Assembly: GCA_964442285.1 (NCBI GenBank)
Contig: CAYTZH010000001.1
Coordinates: 186,001-250,000, forward strand
Reading direction: 5' to 3'
Origin: CAYTZH01 sp964442285
Lineage (GTDB): Bacteria > Myxococcota_A > UBA9160 > JAFDET01
DNA length: 64,000 nt
The notes below the pieces were generated by a model, which had not been told where the DNA came from, did not search any database, and saw nothing but the letters and a program-made list of their open reading frames with translations. The number at the start of each line of letters is the position of its first letter. Within the stretch, counting starts at the first letter, position 1. The translations under genes were made by a program, and so were the position numbers. Positions 16,790 through 24,950 of this stretch are shown piece after piece.

Positions 16790-17857
16790 ATGACCGTGAT
16801 CGACGCCGACGCCCACGTGATCGAGGGCGCGAGCTTCTTCCAGCACGCGCTCCGGCGCTGGCCCGACCGCATCCGGGTGGGCGGGGGCCCGATCCCGGGC
16901 ATCGAGGTGGAGGGTCTTCGCTACCCGGAGACGGAGGGGCCCGGCGCGGGCTGCCCGCCGCGACACGCCCTGGTGGACGTCGAGGGCGCCGATCCGAGCA
17001 GCGTGGAAGGGGTCCTCCGGGACGCCGACCGGGAGGGCATCGACAAGATGGTGCTCTTCCCGAGCTTCGGGCTCGGGATCTCGACCTTCCGCGATCTCGC
17101 CTTCGGCGCCGAGATCGCGGCGTTCTACAACGAGTGGCTGCGCGAGTGGATCTCGGCGGCGCCGGACCGCCTCTACGGCGTGGCCGTGGTCCCCCTCGAG
17201 GACGCGGACGCCTCGATCGAGATCATGACCAGGGCGAAGGCCGCGGGCCACGTGTGCACCGCCATCCCCCCGGCGCTGCGCGAGCGCAACCTCGACCACC
17301 CCGACCTCGATCGCTTCTTCGCCGCCGCCGCCGATCTCGACATGCCCCTCGGCGTGCACGGCGCACCGGGCGTGCACCTGCCCAAGATCGGCGTCGACCG
17401 CTTCAGCAACTACATCCAGGTTCACTGCATCAGCTTCCCCTTCGACCAGATGACCGCCATGACGGCCCTGGTGACGGGCGGCGTGCTCGAGCGCCACCCG
17501 GGCCTGCGGGTCGCCTTCCTCGAGGCCGGCTGCGGCTGGGTGGCCTACTTCCTCGACCGCATGCACGAGCACTTCGAGAAGCGGGGCGACTGGGTTCCCG
17601 ACGGCTGGAAGCGCGACCCGGCGGAGTACTGGGCGCGCGGCCAGATCTGGGTGACCTGCGAGTCCGCCGAGCCCATGCTCGCTGCGACCGTCGCCCACCT
17701 GGGCGCCGAGCGGATCATGTATGCGAGCGACTATCCCCACTGGGACTCGGAGTTCCCGGACAGCGCGCGCCCCCTGCGCGAGCGGGACGACCTCTCGGAG
17801 GCGGACCGGGCGGCCGTCCTGGGCGGCAGCGCGGCGCACCTGTTCGGCCTCGACTGA
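16790..17857 (+). CDS. Amidohydrolase family protein, second paralogue
   Basis: 355 aa. Metal motif IDADAH (D5, D7, H9), barrel His in PLGVHGAPG, and Asp in MYASDYPHWDSEF, as in the amidohydrolase-2 family. It is related to, but not a recent copy of, the protein encoded at 13800-14975. GGGAGG six bases before the ATG gives a strong ribosome binding site and a leader of about 75 bases after the operator. Shared operator and location suggest that both amidohydrolases and the thiolase/DUF35 pair belong to one degradation pathway. Confidence 0.85.
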   Translation: MTVIDADAHVIEGASFFQHALRRWPDRIRVGGGPIPGIEVEGLRYPETEGPGAGCPPRHALVDVEGADPSSVEGVLRDADREGIDKMVLFPSFGLGISTFRDLAFGAEIAAFYNEWLREWISAAPDRLYGVAVVPLEDADASIEIMTRAKAAGHVCTAIPPALRERNLDHPDLDRFFAAAADLDMPLGVHGAPGVHLPKIGVDRFSNYIQVHCISFPFDQMTAMTALVTGGVLERHPGLRVAFLEAGCGWVAYFLDRMHEHFEKRGDWVPDGWKRDPAEYWARGQIWVTCESAEPMLAATVAHLGAERIMYASDYPHWDSEFPDSARPLRERDDLSEADRAAVLGGSAAHLFGLD

Positions 17858-17935
17858 CCGCCGCGATCCTCAAGGCCCTCTCCACACCCACCGATAGGGG
17901 GTCCGCAACCCATCGGAGCGGGAGGGGCGCCGGCA

Positions 17936-18679
17936 GTGGGAACCGCGATCCAGACGGCGGGCATGCTCGCCTTCTCCTGTGTCGGCCTGGCCACGGGACT
18001 CCACCTGATCCGTCAGATCCGGGGCGGCGCCGCGCCGGGTATCCACCGGCTGGCGGTGGTCTGCATCTTCGTGGGCGGGGCTTCGCTCGGCCTGAACGTG
18101 GCCGGCCAGATCCGCGCGTTCGGCACCGGGCCGGAGGGCGAGGTGGCCTGCATCGTGGGCGACCTCGGCGTGCGCGTGGCCATGGCCGGGATCGGCGTCT
18201 TCGCGTGGCGGGTCTTCCGACCCGACAGCGCCTGGGCGCCGGTGCTCGCCGGCGCCATGGCGCTCGTGCTGCTGGCCGGCTTCGTGGCGGAGATCCGCTA
18301 CCAGCCCTCGCTCGTGACCCAGGATCCGAACCTGTGGAGCGGCCACCTCACCCAGCTCGGCGTGGCGCTGCCGTTCGCCTGGTCGGCGGTCGAGACCTGG
18401 CTCCAGTGGCAGCCGGCCCGCAAGCGGCTGCGTCTCGGCCTGACCACCCCGGAGGTGGTGCAGCGCTACGCGCTCTGGGTGGCGGCCACGACCGGATTCG
18501 TCGCAGTCTGCGCCATGGCCTCCCTCGCGGCTGCCGCCGACGGCGCGGGGAGCCCGGTCCTGGCCGAGGCGGCGCGCGGCGTGCGCGGCCTGCTCTACCT
18601 CGGGATCGTGGCCTGCGTCTGGTGGGGACTCCTCGCGCCGGTCCGCGCGGCGCCCGAGCAGGCCGAGTCCGAAGCCTGA
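17936..18679 (+). CDS. Integral membrane protein of unknown function
   Basis: 247 aa with about seven hydrophobic segments (for example MLAFSCVGLATGLHLI, LAVVCIFVGGASLGLNVAG, VLAGAMALVLLAGFVAEI and LLYLGIVACVWWGLLAPV). No catalytic motif or family signature is recognised. The GTG start has GGAGGGG eight bases upstream. It stands between the amidohydrolase (78 bp upstream) and the convergent thioredoxin gene. A seven-helix sensor-like input domain is one possibility, but nothing is fused to it. Confidence 0.6.
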   Translation: MGTAIQTAGMLAFSCVGLATGLHLIRQIRGGAAPGIHRLAVVCIFVGGASLGLNVAGQIRAFGTGPEGEVACIVGDLGVRVAMAGIGVFAWRVFRPDSAWAPVLAGAMALVLLAGFVAEIRYQPSLVTQDPNLWSGHLTQLGVALPFAWSAVETWLQWQPARKRLRLGLTTPEVVQRYALWVAATTGFVAVCAMASLAAAADGAGSPVLAEAARGVRGLLYLGIVACVWWGLLAPVRAAPEQAESEA

Positions 18680-18694
18680 CGGGGCCGCTCCGGC

Positions 18695-19558
18695 CTAGCG
18701 GTAGAGCGCGGCGGCCAGCGAGCGTCGGGCCGCCGCCACCAGCTCGTGATCGCCGCCGAGGACCTCGAAGATGTCGAGGATCGCCTTGCGGGCCGCGGAC
18801 TCGTCGAACTCCGGGTCGCGCCGCACGGCCTCGAGCAGCACCTCGAGCGCCTCCTCGTAGCGCTCCACCGCGGCCAGTCCGCGCCCCAGCTCGATGCGGG
18901 CGGAGAGGTCGTCGGGCGCGGTCTCGACCCGCTCGCGCAGGCCCTGGAGGTCGGCGCCGCCGCCCTCCTCCCGGACGCGCAGGGACGCGGCCAGCCGCTC
19001 CGCCTGGGGCGCCAGGGGTGACGCCGGGGAGACGCGGTCCAGCAGGTCCAGGGCCTCGGCGGTCTCGTCGCGCCCGGCCTGGATGCGCGCCAGGCCGACC
19101 AGCGCGCGCGGATGGCGGGGGTCGTCCTCGAGCACCGCGCGGAAGGCGGCCTCCGCCCCCGGCTCGTCGCCCTCGGCCAGCTGCCGCTCCGCCCGCTCGG
19201 CCCGGCGGTCGCTCTCGGAAGGGAGCACGGCGGTCAGGAACTCCCGCACCACCGGCTCGGGCTGGGCGCCGACGAACTCGCTCTGGATCGCGCCGTCGCG
19301 GACGCCGATCACCATGGGGATGCTGCGCACGCCGACCTGCGCGGCGACGTTCGGCGCCTCGTCCACGTTCACCTTGACCAGGACGAACTCGCCGGCGTGC
19401 TCCTCGGCCAGGCGCTCGAGCAGCGGCCCCAGCTGCCGGCAGGGCCCGCACCACGGGGCCCAGAAGTCCACCACCACGGGGACCTCACGCGAGCGCGCGA
19501 GCACCTCGCGTTCGAAGTCCGCCTCGGCGACGTCGCGGATCCAGGCGTCGGTGCCCAT
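18695..19558 (-). CDS. cnoX: CnoX/YbbN-type thioredoxin with TPR domain
   Basis: 287 aa. Residues 1-110 are a thioredoxin fold with the WCGPC active site (C37, C40) and cis-Pro in RSIPMVIG. Residues about 115-287 hold TPR-like repeats rich in Ala, Glu and Arg, the layout of CnoX (YbbN), a holdase that protects proteins during oxidative stress. The E. coli protein has lost the dithiol site, whereas this one keeps it and should have redox activity. It follows the thiolase-like gene by one base, so both share a transcript. Confidence 0.8.
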   Translation of the reverse strand: MGTDAWIRDVAEADFEREVLARSREVPVVVDFWAPWCGPCRQLGPLLERLAEEHAGEFVLVKVNVDEAPNVAAQVGVRSIPMVIGVRDGAIQSEFVGAQPEPVVREFLTAVLPSESDRRAERAERQLAEGDEPGAEAAFRAVLEDDPRHPRALVGLARIQAGRDETAEALDLLDRVSPASPLAPQAERLAASLRVREEGGGADLQGLRERVETAPDDLSARIELGRGLAAVERYEEALEVLLEAVRRDPEFDESAARKAILDIFEVLGGDHELVAAARRSLAAALYR

Positions 19559-19559
19559 C

Positions 19560-21074
19560 TCAGTCCGGCGTCCACAGATCGGGCGCGCCGCCCGATCCCG
19601 CTGCTTGCCCGCCCGAGAGGGTGCCCGGAGCGCCGACCCACTCCCGCTCCGTGAGGCTTCGGAGCAGCGCCGGGTCGTCGGGTGTGTTGGCCAGGAAGCG
19701 CCGGTCGTCGGCCAGGCGTCCGATCACGATGCCCCGGGTCGGGACGCCCTCCCGGTCGTGCACCACGGTGTAGCCCTCGACCCGGCCGGGGCCGCGGCCG
19801 GCCTCCGCCACCGGCACGGCCTCCGCGGGCTCCGGATGCACCGGCGCGGGAGGCGCGTAGGCCTTCGGCGCCGAGGCCAGCACGCAGGCGCTGTGCTTGG
19901 TGAGGTACCAGCCGTTCCCGGTGCACAGGCCCACCGAGCCCGGCCGCTCGCGCAGGCGCTCGACCATCGCCGCCAGGGCGTGGAGGGTGTAGCTGCTGCC
20001 CGGGCCGCCCGCGTACGGCAGCCCGCCCGTGACCGTGAAGCCGCGCGGGTCGTCCTCGTCGAGCCCGAGCATGTGACAGGCCATCTCCACGGCCACCGGG
20101 AAGCAGCTGTAGAAGTCGAAGCGGTCGATCTGCCCGAGCTCCACGCGGGCCTGGCCGAGGGCGCTCTCGACGGCGGCCCGCAGGGCCGGGCAGCGGTCGA
20201 GCCGGGGCCGCTCGCTCACGAACCAGGGCTCCTCCACGCACTGGCCGCCGCCCCACCATGCGACCCAGCGGTCCTCCGGGATCCCGAGGGCGCGGGCGGC
20301 GCCCGCGGCCAGCACCAGCACCCCCGCCGCCTGGTCGGTGTCGAGGACTGCGTTCAGGTACTTCGGGTAGGGGAAGCCGACCATGCGGTTGTCGGGGCCC
20401 ACCCGCACCAGCTCCTCGGCGCTGCGGAACACCGGGAACCAGGCGTACGGATTCTTGGCGGCCACCTCGGTGAAGCGGCTCATCAGGCGCCCCATGCCCT
20501 CGCGGTGGGTGTCCAGGTCCAGGCCGCGGGCGGCGCGCAGGGCGTTCTCGAGGAGCGGGTACACCTCCGTGGGCAGCCGCAGGCCCGCGGCCATCTCGCG
20601 CTCCGAGCCGCCCATGCGGAAGGCGCCCAGCACCTCCGGCTCGCCGTCTCCGTCCAGGGGCCACGGCATGCGGACCTTCTCGCGGCGGGCGGCGCGCAGG
20701 CTCTTCATATGGTTGGAGCCCGCGACCAGCGCCACCCGCGAGGTGCCTGCGGCGATGCGCTCCGCCACGCGATTGACCAGGGAGAGGCCCATCTCGCCGC
20801 CCGTCGACGTGAGCAGGTGGCAGCGGCTCTCGGCGCCGACGCGCGCCCCGAGCAGCTGGGGCCCGTTGCGGGGCTTCCAGCCGAGCACCTCCACCAGGCC
20901 CACCGTGTCGAGCGCCTCGAGCACCCGGGCGCCGGCGCCGCTGGCGTCGGCCGCATCGCGGGCGACCCGCTCCAGCACGTCGAGGGGGCTCAGGGCGTCG
21001 CGAGGGTCCGGGTCGCGCTCGAGCCACTGGCCGCCCCCCACCAGGACCGGAGCGTCGTCGGAGATCGTCGGCAT
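19560..21074 (-). CDS. Thiolase-like protein type 1 with additional C-terminal domain
   Basis: 504 aa. Residues about 1-390 are a thiolase-like fold (PVLVGGGQWLERD, LLTSTGGEMGLSLVNRVAERIA, DRFDFYSCFPVAVEMAC, GGPGSSYTLHALAAM, GNGWYLTKHSACVLASAP). Residues about 410-480 (VEGYTVVHDREGVPTRGIVIGRL) match the extra OB-like domain of the mycobacterial TLP1 family. The normal Cys nucleophile position is STGGEM, so it is probably not a condensing thiolase. TACCCT (minus strand, 21085-21090) lies ten bases before the ATG. It forms an operon with cnoX. Confidence 0.8.
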   Translation of the reverse strand: MPTISDDAPVLVGGGQWLERDPDPRDALSPLDVLERVARDAADASGAGARVLEALDTVGLVEVLGWKPRNGPQLLGARVGAESRCHLLTSTGGEMGLSLVNRVAERIAAGTSRVALVAGSNHMKSLRAARREKVRMPWPLDGDGEPEVLGAFRMGGSEREMAAGLRLPTEVYPLLENALRAARGLDLDTHREGMGRLMSRFTEVAAKNPYAWFPVFRSAEELVRVGPDNRMVGFPYPKYLNAVLDTDQAAGVLVLAAGAARALGIPEDRWVAWWGGGQCVEEPWFVSERPRLDRCPALRAAVESALGQARVELGQIDRFDFYSCFPVAVEMACHMLGLDEDDPRGFTVTGGLPYAGGPGSSYTLHALAAMVERLRERPGSVGLCTGNGWYLTKHSACVLASAPKAYAPPAPVHPEPAEAVPVAEAGRGPGRVEGYTVVHDREGVPTRGIVIGRLADDRRFLANTPDDPALLRSLTEREWVGAPGTLSGGQAAGSGGAPDLWTPD

Positions 21075-21140
21075 GGCGCTGCGGAGGGTATCACCCTGCT
21101 CCCGCTCACGCGCGCGGCGGTCCAATCCGCCGCCGCGGCT

Positions 21141-21992
21141 CTAGGGCAGCCCCGCGCCGGGGACGTCCACTCGGGCGATCTCGATCCGGGCGGCGGGCCG
21201 GGCCTTGCACGCCTCGGGCTCCACCGTCGGAGACGTGAGCACGAAGAGGGTGCGGCGGTCCTCACCGCCCAGCATGCAGGCGATCGCCATGGTGTCGACG
21301 CGGACCCGGTCCAGCACCTCGCCGCCCTCGCGGACCCGCAGGCACTCGTTCGACACCGGCGACGCGACCCAGACGCAGCCCTCGGCGTCGAGGCAGATGC
21401 CGTCGGGCACGGCCTTCTCGAGCTTGGCGAAGACGCGGCGCTTCGAGAGCGCGCCGTCCTCGGCCACGTCGAAGGCGGTGAGGCGGGCGCCGTAGCTCTC
21501 CCCCACGATGAGCGTGCGTCCGTCCGGGGTGATCACGGCGCCATTCGGGAACGCCAGCTCGTCGGCGGCGATCCGCGCGCGGCCGTCGGGCTCCACGAGC
21601 AGCAGCGCCGTCTTCTTGAAGACGGCGTCCTCCCGGTGCATGTCGAAGCCGAACTGGCCCACGTAGGCCCGGCCCTGCCGGTCCACCACCATGTCGTTGA
21701 TCGGGGCGGGGTCGCACAGCGGTGTCAGGTCGGCCAGCGTCTCGAGGCCTCCCTCCCCGAGACGCAGCAGGCGCTGGTCGTCCATGGACACCACGAGCAG
21801 TCGGCCCTGCGGGTCCCAGCCCAGCCCCGAGCACGCCCCGGGCGTCTCCACCACGGTCTCGGCCCGGCCGTCCGGGGTCACGGTCATGACCCGGTGGGCG
21901 TGCATGTCCGAGAACCAGAGACGCCCGTCCCGCCAGCGCGGGCCTTCGGGAAACGACAGGGGGTCGAGGATCGGCTGGGTGGTGCGGCTCAT
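21141..21992 (-). CDS. SMP-30/gluconolactonase family lactonase
   Basis: 283 aa six-bladed beta-propeller. Metal ligands expected in the family are visible: E16 (SFPEGPRW), Asn in PINDMVVD and Asp in VPDGICLDAEG. Such enzymes hydrolyse sugar or xenobiotic lactones. TAGGAT (minus strand, 21999-22004) ends six bases before the ATG with no Shine-Dalgarno sequence, so it has its own leaderless promoter and is divergent from the TetR gene. Confidence 0.85.
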   Translation of the reverse strand: MSRTTQPILDPLSFPEGPRWRDGRLWFSDMHAHRVMTVTPDGRAETVVETPGACSGLGWDPQGRLLVVSMDDQRLLRLGEGGLETLADLTPLCDPAPINDMVVDRQGRAYVGQFGFDMHREDAVFKKTALLLVEPDGRARIAADELAFPNGAVITPDGRTLIVGESYGARLTAFDVAEDGALSKRRVFAKLEKAVPDGICLDAEGCVWVASPVSNECLRVREGGEVLDRVRVDTMAIACMLGGEDRRTLFVLTSPTVEPEACKARPAARIEIARVDVPGAGLP

Positions 21993-22051
21993 GGCCGCAT
22001 CCTAGGCCGGGCGGCTTGAGGCGGGGAGGGTGTCGTGCTAATCAAGAACAC

Positions 22052-22062
22052 GAATCGGATTC
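22052..22062. promoter_or_regulatory. Possible TetR operator
   Basis: GAATC-G-GATTC is an 11-bp palindrome 19 bases before the ATG of the TetR gene, in the 90-bp region it shares with the divergent lactonase. Position and symmetry fit autoregulation by the adjacent repressor. Confidence 0.4.
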
Positions 22063-22081
22063 CGTTTCGAGAAGCGAGGCC

Positions 22082-22768
22082 ATGACCGTACGCAACTCCC
22101 GCTCCAACCTCCCGCAATCGAAAGACTTCCTGCTCCGGAGCGTGGCCCGCCCGAAGCAGGCCCGGAGCGAGCGGACCCTGGCGCGCCTGCTCGAAGCCGC
22201 AGAGGCCCTGATCGCCGAGAAGGGCCTGGCGGATGCCTCGGTGCCGGAGATCGTGCGCCGGGCCGGCTCGTCGGTGGGCGGCTTCTACGCCCGCTTCCGG
22301 GACAAGAACGAGCTGCTGCGCGCCCTCGAGGAGCGCTTCTTCAACGAGCTCACGGAGCGGGTCGAGAACCTGCTCGCCAGCCAGGCCGCCGCCCAGGACG
22401 GCGTCCCGCGGATCGTGCGTCGCTGCGTCGAGGAGCTGGTGGCGGTGGCCGCCGAGAAGGCGGCCCTGCTCCAGGCCTTCCTGTTCCGGGCCTCGGGCGA
22501 CTCCGAGTTCCGTGCCGACGGCCTGCGCTTCCGGCGCGAGGTGGCGCGCAAGGTCGGTGCCCTGCTGCTGCCGCGCCGGGCCGAGATCGGGCATCCGGCG
22601 CCCGAGATCGGCATCGACCTCGCCGTGCAGCTCGCCTTCGGATTCATCACCCAGATGGTGGTCTTCGGAGAGGTGCGCGCCGGTGGGCGGGTCCTCTCCG
22701 CGGAGGAGCTCGTGGACGAGCTGACCCGCGCGTTCACCGGATACCTCTCCATTCCGGAGACCGTCTAG
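22082..22768 (+). CDS. TetR/AcrR family transcriptional regulator
   Basis: 228 aa. The helix-turn-helix lies at about 30-75 (RTLARLLEAAEALIAEKGLADASVPEIVRRAGSS continuing to VGGFYARFRDKNELLRAL). The C-terminal part is an all-helical ligand domain with no recognised ligand class. The ATG at 22082 is chosen over one 22 codons upstream, which would lie across the palindrome. Twenty-seven bases downstream begins the diiron protein gene, the probable regulatory target along with the regulator itself. Confidence 0.85.
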   Translation: MTVRNSRSNLPQSKDFLLRSVARPKQARSERTLARLLEAAEALIAEKGLADASVPEIVRRAGSSVGGFYARFRDKNELLRALEERFFNELTERVENLLASQAAAQDGVPRIVRRCVEELVAVAAEKAALLQAFLFRASGDSEFRADGLRFRREVARKVGALLLPRRAEIGHPAPEIGIDLAVQLAFGFITQMVVFGEVRAGGRVLSAEELVDELTRAFTGYLSIPETV

Positions 22769-22795
22769 CCGAAACCCCCGACGAGGAGACCGTTC

Positions 22796-23893
22796 ATGCA
22801 GTACGTGCAGCGCAACCCGCTCCCGATCCCCGAGTCCGGCGCCTATCAGGCGGTGAAGGCCACCATGGAGTCGATCTTCGACTGGCAGTACGAGCTCAAG
22901 CGCCAGAACCTCCTCGGCCTCTACGAGAAGGGAAAGGCCGCGAGCTGGAACGCCACCGAGCTGGACTGGGACACGGACGTGGACATCGAGCGGATGGTGC
23001 GCTCGCGTCAGGATGCCGGCTTCGGCGGCATGCTCAACAACGTGCTCCAGCCGCCCCGCACCCTGGACGACCGCGAGATCATCCAGCTCAACCTGCACAT
23101 GAACGCCTTCATGCTCTCCCAGTTCCTGCACGGCGAGCAGGGCGCCCTGCTCGCCACGGCGAAGATCGTGCAGCAGGCGCCCTGGGAGGAGGCCAAGTTC
23201 TACGCCGCCAACCAGGTGGCCGACGAAGCGCGTCACGTCGAGGTGTATCATCGCTATCTCACCGAGAAGCTGGCGTTGAACTACCCCGTGCACCCGAGTC
23301 TGGCGTCGCTCCTGGACGACATCGTCAGCGACTCCCGCTGGGACGTCACCTATCTCGGCATGCAGATCATGGTGGAGGGTCTGGCGCTGGCCGCCTTCGG
23401 CGTCATGAAGATCATGATGAGCGAGGAGCCGCTGATCCAGGACATCACCTCCCGGATCATGTCCGACGAGTCCCGCCACGTGGCCTTCGGCGTGCTCTCC
23501 CTGGATGGCATCTATGCCGAGATGAGCGAGAGCGAGCTGCGGGAGCGGGAGGACTTCATCATCGAGGCGACCCACCTGATGCGGGAGCGACTGCTCATGC
23601 ACCCGGTGTTCGAGCGCCTGGGCTGGCCGGTGGACACCTGGGTGGAGTGGGCGCAGACGACGCCCTTCATGCTGGGCTTCCGCCAGATGCTGTTCTCGAA
23701 GATCGTCCCCAACCTGAAGCGCCTGGGTCTGCTCACGCCGCGCGTCCGCGAGGCCTACGACAAGCTCGGCCTGCTCCGCTACGAGCACTGGAAGGACTCG
23801 GTGGAGCAGCCCGAGGTCGCGCCGCCCGAGGAGCTGGTCCAGTTCATGATGCAGTTCATCAGTGAGGCGCAGCAGCCCCGGGCCAGCGCCTAG
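22796..23893 (+). CDS. Ferritin-like diiron carboxylate protein
   Basis: 365 aa, helical. Two EX2H motifs typical of diiron oxygenases/oxidases are present: E114, E144-x2-H147 (DEARHVEVYHRYL), E194 and E225-x2-H228 (DESRHVAFGV). The ligand spacing is that of R2-like and bacterial multicomponent oxygenase subunits. It may be an N-oxygenase, desaturase or R2-like oxidase; no ferredoxin or reductase is adjacent. GAGGAGACC precedes the ATG. It is cotranscribed with the TetR gene and its TAG interlocks with the DUF99 gene stop (CTAG 23890-23893). Confidence 0.8.
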   Translation: MQYVQRNPLPIPESGAYQAVKATMESIFDWQYELKRQNLLGLYEKGKAASWNATELDWDTDVDIERMVRSRQDAGFGGMLNNVLQPPRTLDDREIIQLNLHMNAFMLSQFLHGEQGALLATAKIVQQAPWEEAKFYAANQVADEARHVEVYHRYLTEKLALNYPVHPSLASLLDDIVSDSRWDVTYLGMQIMVEGLALAAFGVMKIMMSEEPLIQDITSRIMSDESRHVAFGVLSLDGIYAEMSESELREREDFIIEATHLMRERLLMHPVFERLGWPVDTWVEWAQTTPFMLGFRQMLFSKIVPNLKRLGLLTPRVREAYDKLGLLRYEHWKDSVEQPEVAPPEELVQFMMQFISEAQQPRASA

Positions 23894-24471
23894 GGGCGTC
23901 CCCGCGACTCGCCCGTGGCGATCGCCGCGGCGACGAGGTGGGCCAGCCGCAGCGGCTCCGGCAGGGCGGACTTGCCCCGCGCCGCCTCCACCAGGCGGGC
24001 GGCCCTCCCCACGTCGATGCCCGCCGCGGCCACGAACAGCCCCGACGGCGTCGGGTGGGGCGGCGGCAGCCGCGCCAGCAACCGGGCGCGGGCGCCGAGC
24101 CCCGCGGCCTCGAGGGCTCCGCGTAGCGCGTCGTCCCGGGGCTCGCGGCGGTTGACGACGAGCACCGGCAGCCCGAGTCGCGCGGCCAGCGCCTCCGGGT
24201 CGACGACCGCGAGCCCGGCCAGGGTCACGCCGCCCAGTACCACGCCGTGGAGCAGGGGGCGGCAGCGCAGCCCGGCGACCCAGCCGGCCAGGAAGGCGGT
24301 GACGCCCTCCCCATCCACCGGGAACTCGGCGGTGGCCACGGCCTCGACCCGATCGCTTCCCTCCATCATCACGGCCACGAGCGGTACCGGCCGGCCGGCA
24401 GCGCGGTCGCGCCACTTGTCGAAGGGACCGTCGTCGATGCCCAGCAGGTGGGGACGCCGGGGCGTGGACAC
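23890..24471 (-). CDS. DUF99 (UPF0215) family protein
   Basis: 193 aa. The start HLLGIDDGPFDKW and the VVLGGVTLAGLAVVDPEALAARLGLPVLVVNRREP stretch identify DUF99, a family with an endonuclease-V-like fold whose role is unknown and which is commoner in archaea. The initiating GTG at 24471 has TAGCAT (minus strand, 24478-24483) six bases upstream and no Shine-Dalgarno sequence. Divergent from doxX. The family is usually short and stand-alone, as here. Confidence 0.75.
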   Translation of the reverse strand: MSTPRRPHLLGIDDGPFDKWRDRAAGRPVPLVAVMMEGSDRVEAVATAEFPVDGEGVTAFLAGWVAGLRCRPLLHGVVLGGVTLAGLAVVDPEALAARLGLPVLVVNRREPRDDALRGALEAAGLGARARLLARLPPPHPTPSGLFVAAAGIDVGRAARLVEAARGKSALPEPLRLAHLVAAAIATGESRGRP

Positions 24472-24564
24472 CCCGGTATGCTACCCGGACCCGGCGCGTG
24501 CCGGCTGGCGGCGATGTTGCCGCCGGCCGCGGCGGCTATGCTGGTAGCCCAAGGAGGGGTACCC

Positions 24565-24942
24565 ATGGGTTGGCTCGCGGGTCTTCGGGAACCGATCTAT
24601 GCCGGGCTGCGAATCCTGGCTGGACTCATGTTCGCGCTCCACGGCGCCCAGAAGCTCTTCGGCGTGCTGGGCGGCAGCCAGCGCGAGGTCTTCAGCCAGC
24701 TCTGGATCGGCGGGGTGATCGAGCTGGTCGGCGGCAGCCTGATCGCCCTGGGACTCTTCACGCCCTGGGCCGCCTTCGTGTGCAGCGGCATGATGGCCGT
24801 GGCCTACTTCCAGTTCCACCAGCCCAAGGGCTTCTTCCCCGTGGTCAACAAGGGCGAGTCGGCCATCCTCTACTGCTGGATCTTCCTGCTCGTGGCGGCC
24901 CAGGGTGGCGGTCGCTTCAGCCTCGACCAGTTCCGCAAGTAG
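24565..24942 (+). CDS. DoxX family membrane protein
   Basis: 125 aa with four transmembrane helices. DoxX marks: LRILAGLMFALHGAQKLFGVLG, IGGVIELVGGSLIALGLFTPWAAFVCSGMMAVAYF, then the C-terminal NKGESAILYCWIFLLVAA. Relatives link to quinol or thiosulfate oxidation and to redox-stress complexes. AAGGAGGGG five bases before the ATG is one of the best ribosome binding sites in the window; TATGCT (24537-24542) is the probable -10. The glutathionyl reductase gene follows after eight bases. Confidence 0.85.
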   Translation: MGWLAGLREPIYAGLRILAGLMFALHGAQKLFGVLGGSQREVFSQLWIGGVIELVGGSLIALGLFTPWAAFVCSGMMAVAYFQFHQPKGFFPVVNKGESAILYCWIFLLVAAQGGGRFSLDQFRK

Positions 24943-24950
24943 CGCGCGAC

